Of a stretch of 7,666 nucleotides of DNA, positions 1-5,711 are shown piece by piece. The notes beneath the pieces were generated by a model. It saw only the letters and a list, made by a program, of their open reading frames with translations. It searched no databases and was not told the DNA's origin. Every line of letters begins with the position of its first letter. Position 1 is the stretch's first letter. Source of the stretch: Sporomusa sp. (lineage in GTDB: Bacteria > Bacillota_C > Negativicutes > Sporomusales > Sporomusaceae); assembly GCA_029256645.1 (NCBI GenBank), contig JAQSXM010000148.1:1-7666 (forward strand), given 5' to 3'. Position numbers and translations under genes: made by a program.

Positions 1-473
1 GGGAGACGGCACTCTTGCAGGATTTTGGACGAACCGTCTTTGGCACAATGCTCCATAGCGATAATAACCTTTTTAGCCCCTGTGACCAGATCCATGGCTC
101 CCCCCATACCAGGAACCATTTTACCGGGAACCATCCAGTTGGCTAAATTGCCGGACTGGTCTACCTCGAGTCCTCCTAATACGGTTACATCAACATGGCC
201 GCCACGGATGAGCATGAACGACGTAGCGCTGTCAAACATGGCGGCACCGGGAATAATACCGCAGGGCTGGCCGCCGGCATTGACCAGATTCGGGTCTGCT
301 GCTCCGGTTAAGGAACCTAACCCAACGAACCCATTCTCGGACTGCAGGGTTACATCAACGCCGGCCGGCAGGTAGTTGACCACCATTGTTGGCAAACCAA
401 TTCCAAGATTTACAACATTGCCATTTTCCAGTTCTAAGGCAACCCGCCTTGCAATGATCTCTTTCGCATTCAT
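1..473 (-). CDS. atoA: Acetoacetate CoA-transferase beta subunit (partial, C-terminus beyond window)
   Basis: Beta subunit of a two-subunit 3-oxoacid/acetate CoA-transferase, which moves CoA between acyl-CoA and acetoacetate through a glutamyl-CoA thioester in the cytoplasm. The 157 visible residues begin [18 protein letters not shown]. Residues 43-51 read LQSENGFVG, an exact fit to the CoA-transferase signature 2, with E46 as the expected catalytic glutamate. A glycine-rich GMGGAMDL segment follows near residue 122. E. coli AtoA is about 216 residues, so roughly 60 are missing at the window edge; nothing seen suggests a broken gene. The ATG lies one base after the atoD stop codon, and its AGGAGG ribosome site (482-487) is inside the last codons of atoD, so the subunits are probably translationally coupled. 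It is inferred to share the sigma-54 promoter ahead of atoD. Substrate could be acetoacetate, butyrate or another short-chain acid; the AtoSC neighbours favour acetoacetate. Confidence 0.95.
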   Translation of the reverse strand, partial: MNAKEIIARRVALELENGNVVNLGIGLPTMVVNYLPAGVDVTLQSENGFVGLGSLTGAADPNLVNAGGQPCGIIPGAAMFDSATSFMLIRGGHVDVTVLGGLEVDQSGNLANWMVPGKMVPGMGGAMDLVTGAKKVIIAMEHCAKDGSSKILQECRL

Positions 474-474
474 A

Positions 475-1134
475 CTAGCAACCTCCTAAATAAACAATCT
501 TGTCCACAACTACGCCAGGGGTCATTACCTCATCAGGAGCTATTTCCCCTACTTCAACCAGCTCATCTACCTCTGCAATGACTAAGTCGGCAGCCATGGC
601 CATTAATGGATTAAAATTGCGGGCCGATTGATCATAGACCAGATTGCCTGCTTTATCTGCTTTTTTCGCTCTAATCAAAGCAATGTCAGCCCGTAGTGGG
701 GTTTCCAGAAGATAGTCCACGCCTGCAACGGACAACTTTTGTTTTCCTGCTTCGACAATAGTGCCTACACCGGTTGGGGTTAGCACACCACCCAGGCCGG
801 CACCACCGCAGCGCACTCTTTCTGCCAGCGTGCCTTGCGGCACCAACTCAACGTTCAGTTCCTGAGCAATCATCTGTTTGCCGGTTTCAGGATTGGTGCC
901 GATGTGAGACGCAATTACCGTTTTAACCTGGCGGCTGACGACAAGACGGCCGACACCCTTGTCAGGAAAGCCGGTATCATTGGCAATCAGGGTAAGGTTT
1001 TGCGCTTTTTGGTCAATGATTGCCTGTATTAGGGTGTCCGGGGTGCCAACAGCTAAAAAACCGCCTACCATGATCGTCATGCCGTCTTTTAAATAGTCGG
1101 TAACTTGCTCGATACTTACTTGTTTGTTTGTCAT
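475..1134 (-). CDS. atoD: Acetoacetate CoA-transferase alpha subunit
   Basis: Alpha subunit of the same CoA-transferase, 219 residues, close to the family's usual 215-230. Residues 17-32 ([16 protein letters not shown]) match the CoA-transferase signature 1 exactly. The family pattern [12 protein letters not shown] followed by LTPTGVGT is present near residues 105-125, as are DIALIRA and the [13 protein letters not shown] segment later on. I chose the ATG at 1134 because AGGAGG (1141-1146) lies six bases upstream and the protein then starts [11 protein letters not shown], as in homologues. The frame stays open to an ATG at 1173, but that would add 13 unrelated residues and bury the ribosome site in coding sequence. 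The gene is first in the atoDA operon, with a leader of about 91 nt from the predicted sigma-54 start site. Function is well supported by family; the exact acyl substrate is inferred. Confidence 0.95.
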   Translation of the reverse strand: MTNKQVSIEQVTDYLKDGMTIMVGGFLAVGTPDTLIQAIIDQKAQNLTLIANDTGFPDKGVGRLVVSRQVKTVIASHIGTNPETGKQMIAQELNVELVPQGTLAERVRCGGAGLGGVLTPTGVGTIVEAGKQKLSVAGVDYLLETPLRADIALIRAKKADKAGNLVYDQSARNFNPLMAMAADLVIAEVDELVEVGEIAPDEVMTPGVVVDKIVYLGGC

Positions 1135-1236
1135 AGTTAACCTCCTGCTACTCTGATTATTGATGTAATGCAATCAACTGGATGCTTGTGTAATCCGACA
1201 CTAAACGACAAGAATTTCAAGCTGCCCTATACTAAC

Positions 1237-1251
1237 GCAAAATCCATGCCA
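1237..1251 (-). promoter_or_regulatory. Sigma-54 (-24/-12) promoter of atoDA
   Basis: The minus strand reads TGGCATGGATTTTGC, which differs from the core consensus TGGCACG-N4-TTGC only by a C-to-T change in the sixth base. The invariant GG and GC are separated by exactly 10 bases. The predicted transcription start is near 1225, giving a leader of about 91 nt before atoD. A sigma-54 promoter is what an AtoC-type GAFTGA activator, encoded just upstream, would need. Sequence match is direct; use in vivo is inferred. Confidence 0.85.
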
Positions 1252-1253
1252 TA

Positions 1254-1290
1254 AATAAAAAAAGCCCTGTCGAAAAAATCGAAAGGGCTT
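1254..1290 (-). terminator. Intrinsic terminator after atoSC
   Basis: On the minus strand an 11-bp stem with one mismatch (arms 1280-1290 and 1262-1272, core AGCCC/GGGCT) closes a 7-nt loop and runs into seven T residues plus a further T-rich stretch (1252-1263). It lies about 120 bp downstream of the atoC stop and just upstream of the atoDA promoter, so it should end atoSC transcripts and insulate the atoDA operon from them. Confidence 0.85.
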
Positions 1291-1372
1291 GTGAATACTT
1301 ACAAATACTAGATTGAAGATTTCTTTATCCAGACAACTCTAAAAATAATGATCGCATTTATTCGACCCAAGG

Positions 1373-1392
1373 TGCGCAGTTTCTTGCGCAGT
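1373..1392. promoter_or_regulatory. Candidate AtoC enhancer: paired TGCGCAGT sites
   Basis: TGCGCAGT occurs at 1373-1380 and again at 1385-1392, a direct repeat with a 12-bp period. Its TGCGCA core is itself palindromic, so the pair also forms a dyad with a 6-bp spacer. The sites sit about 150-165 bp upstream of the predicted atoDA start, a normal distance for a sigma-54 enhancer, and lie in the atoC 3' flank just past its stop codon. Binding by AtoC is inferred from position and repeat structure; the E. coli AtoC site is also a repeated TGCA-type dyad. Confidence 0.45.
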
Positions 1393-1410
1393 GAGCACTT
1401 TTTTTCGCAC

Positions 1411-2790
1411 TCACTCAATCTCATATTCCTGTATCTTATATAAAATAGAACGCCGGCTTACCCCTAACTCTTTGGCTGTTTTTACCTTATTGCCCTGATT
1501 ACGCTGCAGTGCTTCCCTGATGAGCATACACTCCACTTTCTTAATCATCTCTTTCAGGGTTTTCCCCTCAGGTTTCTCAAACCCAAACGAGCTTATCAGG
1601 TCACTTTCATTGCTATATCTGAGATTGTCGGGGAGATCTTCCGGAAAAATCCGGCTGCCGGTACTCATAATAACAGCACGTTCTATGATATTAGCCAGCT
1701 CGCGCACATTGCCCGGCCAGTTGTAGTTTTCCAACAGTCTTAGGACATCAGGGTCAAAACCCAGGATAGCCTTCTCATTCTCGGCGGTGAATTTCTGCAA
1801 AAAATAACCGGCTAATAACTCAATATCTTCCCAGCGCTCCCGCAGCGGCGGCGCCGCCAGGGACACAACATTTAACCGGTAATACAAATCCTGGCGGAAG
1901 GTTCCCTGTTTGACCATTTCCTGTAAGTTGCGATTTGTTGCTGCCAGCACCCTGATATCGGTTTTAATTGTTGTATTGCCGCCTACCCGCTCAAATTCCC
2001 GTTCTTGCAGTACCCTTAGGAGCTTGACCTGCAGATTTGGAGAAATTTCACCGATTTCATCCAGGAATAATGTTCCATGATCGGCTTGCTCGAACCGGCC
2101 GGAGCGGCGCATAATGGCACCGGTAAATGCCCCCTTCTCATGGCCAAACAGTTCACTGTCCAGCAAACCCTCCGGCAGTGCTCCGCAGTTGATTTTTATG
2201 AAGGGACCGCTGTTCCGCTTACTATTATAATGGATGGTATTGGCAATCAGTTCTTTGCCTGTACCGCTTTCGCCGGTGATCAGCACACTGGCATTACTCT
2301 GGGCGATTTTATTTATATTCCGGCACAACTCCTGCATTTTGGGGCTGTTGGTTATAATTTTGTCTAACCGGTAGCTGTCGATCAAGTGCTGATTTAACAC
2401 ATAAATCTTCTCAGTCATTTTTTGCAATTGAATCGCGCGGTTGGTCAATAACTTAACCTCTTCAATATCAAAGGGTTTAATAACATAGTCAAAGGCACCT
2501 AACTTGATGGCTTCGACTGCTGTTTCTACTGCGGCATAGGCCGTCATCAAAATAACAGTGACATTCTGGCTCAATTGCCGCATCTCCTTAAAGGCTGTGA
2601 TCCCGTCAATGTTCGGCATCCGGATATCCATAATAACCAGATCTGGCTGAAATGTCTTGAATTTGCTTAACGCCTCGTCGCCGCTCTCAGCGCACACTAC
2701 TTGGTAGCCCTCGCGTTTTAGAACCGCTGACAATAACTTGCGTACACTGTCCTCATCATCAACAACCATAACTGTATAGTTGTTATTCAT
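1411..2790 (-). CDS. atoC: AtoC-like sigma-54-dependent response regulator
   Basis: NtrC-family activator of 459 residues (E. coli AtoC has 461). The receiver domain spans about 5-120, with acidic D11/D12, phospho-acceptor D55, T83 and K105. The AAA+ sigma-54 domain spans about 145-380, with Walker A GESGTGKE at 173-180, the sigma-54 contact loop GAFTGA at 220-225 and Walker B GTLFLDE at 239-245. A Fis-type helix-turn-helix fills the C-terminus ([20 protein letters not shown], about 434-454). All key residues are present, so it should be a working phosphorylation-dependent activator. The ATG at 2790 follows GGAGG (2799-2803) with an 8-base gap and gives a normal receiver start; a longer frame to 2955 would overlap the kinase. 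It overlaps the end of atoS by 8 bp, indicating coupled translation. The expected target is the sigma-54 promoter before atoDA; the ligand specificity comes from its AtoS partner. Confidence 0.95.
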   Translation of the reverse strand: MNNNYTVMVVDDEDSVRKLLSAVLKREGYQVVCAESGDEALSKFKTFQPDLVIMDIRMPNIDGITAFKEMRQLSQNVTVILMTAYAAVETAVEAIKLGAFDYVIKPFDIEEVKLLTNRAIQLQKMTEKIYVLNQHLIDSYRLDKIITNSPKMQELCRNINKIAQSNASVLITGESGTGKELIANTIHYNSKRNSGPFIKINCGALPEGLLDSELFGHEKGAFTGAIMRRSGRFEQADHGTLFLDEIGEISPNLQVKLLRVLQEREFERVGGNTTIKTDIRVLAATNRNLQEMVKQGTFRQDLYYRLNVVSLAAPPLRERWEDIELLAGYFLQKFTAENEKAILGFDPDVLRLLENYNWPGNVRELANIIERAVIMSTGSRIFPEDLPDNLRYSNESDLISSFGFEKPEGKTLKEMIKKVECMLIREALQRNQGNKVKTAKELGVSRRSILYKIQEYEIE

Positions 2791-4624
2791 CAGTCTCGCC
2801 TCCCTGATGTGTAACCGGAAGTTGCAGGGTAACTGCAGTGCCGCTTCCTGGTTCGCTGTGAATATCGATCCGGCCATAATGAGCATTAATGATCCGCTGA
2901 ACCACCGCCAGTCCCAAGCCGGTGCCGGTGGCTTTAGTAGTAAAAAAAGGATCAAAAACTTTGCTCAAATCCGCCGGGTTAATACCGGTACCGGTATCTG
3001 TTATTTTTACATGGATAAAATCGCCATGCCCCTGCCAGGTCTTAATCTCGAGGGTTCCCAGGTCGGGAATAGCCTGGATAGCATTAATTAATAGATTAAG
3101 CAAAACCTGTTTAAGCTGCTCGGCATCACCTTCGATTTGTGGGATTGTTTTTTCAAGCTGCAGCCTAAACTCTAATTTGTGTTTGGTACCGGTGTTTTTT
3201 ACCAATACCAGCGTTTCCTCAATCAAACTATTGATATCTACTAGCGTATAATTGGTTTTACAGGGGCGGGAAAAATATAAGAGTGTCTCAATAACCCGGT
3301 TTACCCGGTCTACTTCTTTAATGATTACAGGCATGTATTCTTTTCGTTCTTCTTCATTGTCGGTGCCTTGTAAATATTGGACAAAGCCTTTTATGGCTGT
3401 GAGCGGGTTGCGAATTTCGTGGGCAACACCGGCCATTAATTCCCCCAGGGATGCTAAGCGCTCGGCTCGCAGCATCTGAGCCTGCAGGCGGTGCTGTTCG
3501 GTCAGATCTTTGAATACGACAACTGCGCCAATGATCTTATCAGTACTGTCTTTCAAGCGGCTGGTACTGATACTGATGTAAATATCTCTATTCTTAACCG
3601 GGTAATCCATCTCAATTCCGATATAGTTTGTTCCTGTCGCCAGGGTATCTAACAGCAAACTGTTAAAATGCCTGCCTTCACAAAAGATTTCTTTATAAGG
3701 CTTATCAACAATCTCGGCACAAATAAAGCCTGTTAAGGCTTCAGCAGACTTATTGGCACTGGTTATGGTGCCGTTAATATCAACCGTGATAACGCCGTCG
3801 GCAATACTGTGCATGATATTCTCATTTAACGTCTGGGCATTAAGCAGGGAGCGCGCCATATGGTTGATGGCATCACTAATCTGTCCCATTTCCCCCTCCA
3901 TCGGGCTGATCTTATGACGCAAATCAAATCGCAGCTGTACCAAATTATTTTTAATGGTCTCCACATTATGGATAAAGCCTCTGGTCATCCAGAAGATTAA
4001 CAGTAAACTGACAATAATCCCGATGCTCACAGACAGGTAGATATTGTTGTCCATCGACGCCATTTGGGCGTGGATGTCATCTGTTAGTTCGTTTGCCCAG
4101 ATATAACCAATCACCTCGCCATGCCGTACAACCGGAATCATGGCATTCATAATATCGCCTCTTACCATTGGCGCGAATTCAACCAGGCGTTCGTTTGTAC
4201 TCATAACCTTACGGCCTGGATGAGCAGGATCGATGGTAATGCCAACCTTATCTGCGTAATTACTACTAGGGCCATAAGTAATAATTGCATCAAGCTCCTT
4301 ACTATAGTAGCCGGCCCCAACCCCGGGATAAGCACCGGTCAAGGTGTCTGTGTAATTTTTCAAAGAATCATTTAGTGCTGTTAGCTGTGTCGCACGATCG
4401 GCATTCTGCATATTTTTTGCCGCCAGTATAGCATGATAGCCTTCGCCAAGGTAGTTGTCCAATAATGAGGCAATACCAAATAATTTCGTCTGCTTCTCGA
4501 CCAATAGTGCTTCTTGTGTTTCCAGCTTGATTATATACCCGGTCAGGAGTAGCGGTATACTTACGATGATCAAGGTAAATAGAATCATCTTATTGCGTAA
4601 TGTTTGGGGTACTAAACGTTTCAT
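2783..4624 (-). CDS. atoS: AtoS-like membrane sensor histidine kinase
   Basis: Membrane histidine kinase of 613 residues (E. coli AtoS 608), partner of the adjacent AtoC. There are two hydrophobic segments, about 14-31 and 197-213, with an extracytoplasmic sensor of about 165 residues between them. That sensor carries the stretches I associate with AtoS: PGVGAGYYSKELDAIITYGPS-type sequence near 100-120, HPGRKVM at 135-141 and VIGYIWANELTDDI at 171-184. A HAMP-like linker and a PAS domain (about 265-375) follow. The HisKA box is GVAHEIRNPLTAIKG with phospho-acceptor H402. The ATPase domain shows the N box NLLINA (510-515), G1 DTGTG (543-547), F box DPFFTTK (558-564) and G2 GTGLGL (567-572). 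The ATG at 4624 is preceded by GAGGAG (4632-4637) seven bases away. The similarity reaches into the sensor domain, so a ligand like that of E. coli AtoS (acetoacetate) is a fair inference. Confidence 0.95.
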   Translation of the reverse strand: MKRLVPQTLRNKMILFTLIIVSIPLLLTGYIIKLETQEALLVEKQTKLFGIASLLDNYLGEGYHAILAAKNMQNADRATQLTALNDSLKNYTDTLTGAYPGVGAGYYSKELDAIITYGPSSNYADKVGITIDPAHPGRKVMSTNERLVEFAPMVRGDIMNAMIPVVRHGEVIGYIWANELTDDIHAQMASMDNNIYLSVSIGIIVSLLLIFWMTRGFIHNVETIKNNLVQLRFDLRHKISPMEGEMGQISDAINHMARSLLNAQTLNENIMHSIADGVITVDINGTITSANKSAEALTGFICAEIVDKPYKEIFCEGRHFNSLLLDTLATGTNYIGIEMDYPVKNRDIYISISTSRLKDSTDKIIGAVVVFKDLTEQHRLQAQMLRAERLASLGELMAGVAHEIRNPLTAIKGFVQYLQGTDNEEERKEYMPVIIKEVDRVNRVIETLLYFSRPCKTNYTLVDINSLIEETLVLVKNTGTKHKLEFRLQLEKTIPQIEGDAEQLKQVLLNLLINAIQAIPDLGTLEIKTWQGHGDFIHVKITDTGTGINPADLSKVFDPFFTTKATGTGLGLAVVQRIINAHYGRIDIHSEPGSGTAVTLQLPVTHQGGETDE

Positions 4625-4695
4625 AGGCCGTCTCCTCTAGTTAATTAATATTATTACGGAAACAGGGCAGCCGGTGGCAGGACAGAAATATGATG

Positions 4696-4720
4696 AAAAG
4701 GACTCCCAGGTTGAGAGTCC
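4696..4720 (-). terminator. Terminator-like hairpin in atoS leader (possible attenuator)
   Basis: On the minus strand GGACTCTC, a 5-base loop AACCT and GGGAGTCC form an 8-bp stem with one G-U pair, followed by TTTTC. It lies about 72 bp upstream of the atoS start codon, within the presumed leader. The U-run is short, so it may be a weak terminator, an attenuator, or only a structured leader. No gene on the minus strand ends just upstream within the window that would need a terminator here. Confidence 0.4.
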
Positions 4721-4834
4721 CCAAGCTACGCGAAATTTTTCGGTTAATGTAGATGAAGGAGCCCCAGGCTGCTGCGATGGAGATGCATTTTATTGAACAA
4801 TGAGTGATAGTTAGTCTGCCTTTGACTGTCTGAT

Positions 4835-4840
4835 TATAAT
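4835..4840 (+). promoter_or_regulatory. Possible -10 element for the plus-strand operon
   Basis: A perfect TATAAT lies 72 bp before the possible leader frame and about 120 bp before the acetyltransferase. No good -35 stands at 16-18 bases: TTGACT at 4822-4827 is only seven bases away. The surrounding TATTATAAT is nearly symmetric, so a minus-strand promoter for atoS could use the same spot. This is a weak call. Confidence 0.25.
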
Positions 4841-4911
4841 ACTAGCTTATCTGCTTTGAACTGTAAATAAGCGACCACCCATGACCTGTACTAGAGGAAG
4901 AGGCCCTGGTG

Positions 4912-4995
4912 ATGGCGAATGAAAAACATGACACAAAACATAAAGGCGGGAAGATACATTGGAAGTACAACGTGTTACCACTCAATGCCAATTAG
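4912..4995 (+). CDS. Possible 27-residue leader peptide overlapping the acetyltransferase start
   Basis: A 27-codon frame starts with ATG at 4912, eight bases after the purine-rich AGAGGAAGAGG (4893-4903), a better-looking ribosome site than the one before the next gene. The product would begin MANEKHDTKHKGGK and is rich in Lys and His in its first half, with no recognised family. Its stop (4993-4995) lies 34 bases inside the downstream acetyltransferase, in another frame. It could couple translation to the TTG-started acetyltransferase, or it could be a chance frame. No homology is claimed. Confidence 0.3.
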   Translation: MANEKHDTKHKGGKIHWKYNVLPLNAN

Positions 4996-5387
4996 ATGAA
5001 GCTTTGCGGATAAGAGTAGCAGTATTTGTTACAGAGCAAGGGGTCCCCCAGGAAGCTGAGATCGATGAGCATGAGGCTTCGGCAGAGCATATTCTTATAT
5101 ATAACGAAGATAAACTTCCTGTTGGTACCGGACGATTCCGAATTATTGATGACATTGCAAAATTAGAAAGAATTTGTGTTCTGGCTGCATATCGCCAATA
5201 TGGATTAGGAAGACAGATTGTCGGGAAACTGGAGGAAATTGCAAAAGAGCAAGGCTTAACTAAAGTAAAACTGCATGGACAAACTCATGCAGAACATTTC
5301 TATAATAAGTTGGGCTATAAAAAAATGTCAGATGTGTTTATTGAAGAGGGCATTCCCCATATTCTGATGACAAAGGATCTTATTTAA
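4959..5387 (+). CDS. GNAT-family N-acetyltransferase (YjcF/ElaA-like)
   Basis: Small cytosolic acetyltransferase of 142 residues that would transfer acetyl from acetyl-CoA to an amine; the acceptor is not predictable. The N-terminal pattern LRIRVAVFVTEQGVPQEAEID (about 16-36) is typical of the YjcF/ElaA branch of GNAT. Motif A for acetyl-CoA pyrophosphate binding is RQYGLG at 79-84, preceded by the LERICVLAAYR strand. The C-terminal part HGQTHAEHFYNKLGYKKMSD (106-125) is the usual GNAT motif B region. The start is TTG at 4959, behind AGGCGGG (4944-4950) with an 8-base gap; an in-frame TAA at 4941 rules out anything further upstream and no ATG fits. It is first of three close plus-strand genes, and the next ATG is one base after its stop. 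Length and motifs are complete. Family assignment is strong, function unknown. Confidence 0.9.
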   Translation: MEVQRVTTQCQLDEALRIRVAVFVTEQGVPQEAEIDEHEASAEHILIYNEDKLPVGTGRFRIIDDIAKLERICVLAAYRQYGLGRQIVGKLEEIAKEQGLTKVKLHGQTHAEHFYNKLGYKKMSDVFIEEGIPHILMTKDLI

Positions 5388-5388
5388 T

Positions 5389-5661
5389 ATGACAAGATAT
5401 TCAGTCCCGTTTTCTCCTCTAACAGAGCGTATTGCTCAGGAAGCACCACAACTGTCGGTGGCATTAGCCGAATTGAGGGCTGTGATGGGCACCGAAGATT
5501 TTGAGAGGTACATTGACTCACTTGTTTCGCTGCGAAAAGTTGGGGATCAGTTGCTCCTGATTACAAGAAGGGAAATGTATAGATCGATACTACTTAGCCG
5601 TTTTTTACCGGCTATAAAACAGTGTTTTGCAGTGCGGGTTGTTAGAATTGTAAGCCAATAA
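5389..5661 (+). CDS. Small protein resembling stand-alone DnaA N-terminal domain I
   Basis: A 90-residue soluble protein with no signal peptide or membrane segment. Compared from memory with B. subtilis DnaA domain I, a 39-residue core aligns without gaps: FE at 38-39, GDQLLLIT at 52-59 against GDTLTITA, and LLSRFLPAI at 68-76 against LESRYLHLI. The domain's tryptophan after FET is replaced by tyrosine (Y41). In DnaA this domain mediates self-association and contacts with the replicative helicase and with regulators such as SirA or DiaA; it does not bind ATP or the origin strongly. There is no AAA+ or DNA-binding domain here, so this is not an initiator. The ATG is one base after the acetyltransferase stop, with AAGGA (5373-5377) about 11 bases upstream, so the two are likely cotranslated. 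Real gene: likely. Domain assignment: inference. Function: unknown, possibly a partner or decoy of DnaA-type interactions. Confidence 0.7.
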   Translation: MTRYSVPFSPLTERIAQEAPQLSVALAELRAVMGTEDFERYIDSLVSLRKVGDQLLLITRREMYRSILLSRFLPAIKQCFAVRVVRIVSQ

Positions 5662-5711
5662 GGTTGATTGGGTAGCTAATATTTTCAATTAAGAAAGATC
5701 GGAGATTTCAT

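Larger units (their letters stand above)
4625..4911. other. Divergent intergenic region between atoS and the acetyltransferase group
   Basis: This stretch must hold the promoters for both outward transcription units. Besides the atoS leader hairpin it contains a 12-bp palindrome CGAAATTTTTCG (4731-4742, counted on the plus strand) and two similar minus-strand segments, CCTGGGGCTCCTTCATC (upstream) and CCTGGGAGTCCTTTTCATC (in the hairpin), an imperfect direct repeat. A short frame at 4753-4803 (17 codons with stop) has no ribosome site. I found no convincing -24/-12 element here and no RNA gene. Confidence 0.5.

Noticed and set aside
25..375. 116-codon plus-strand open frame
   Set aside because: It is antisense to atoA, which carries an exact family signature; the translation is low-complexity with no recognisable domain.
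1135..1173. Upstream in-frame ATG extending atoD by 13 residues
   Set aside because: The extension covers the AGGAGG ribosome site and has no family similarity; the ATG at 1134 gives the normal N-terminus.
1390..1415. AGTGAG/CTCACT inverted repeat around the atoC stop as a terminator
   Set aside because: The stem is only 6 bp with a 14-base loop and no T-run follows on the minus strand; the strong terminator is at 1254-1290.
2791..2955. Open frame extending the AtoC-like regulator upstream by 55 residues
   Set aside because: It lies over the kinase ATPase domain in another frame; a strong ribosome site and a standard receiver start fix the ATG at 2790.
4753..4803. 17-codon plus-strand frame in the intergenic region
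   Set aside because: It has no ribosome site and no other coding signal, and is short enough to arise by chance.
4822..4840. TTGACT plus TATAAT as a sigma-70 promoter pair
   Set aside because: The two hexamers are only seven bases apart, far short of 16-18, so they cannot act together; only the -10 is kept as a weak call.
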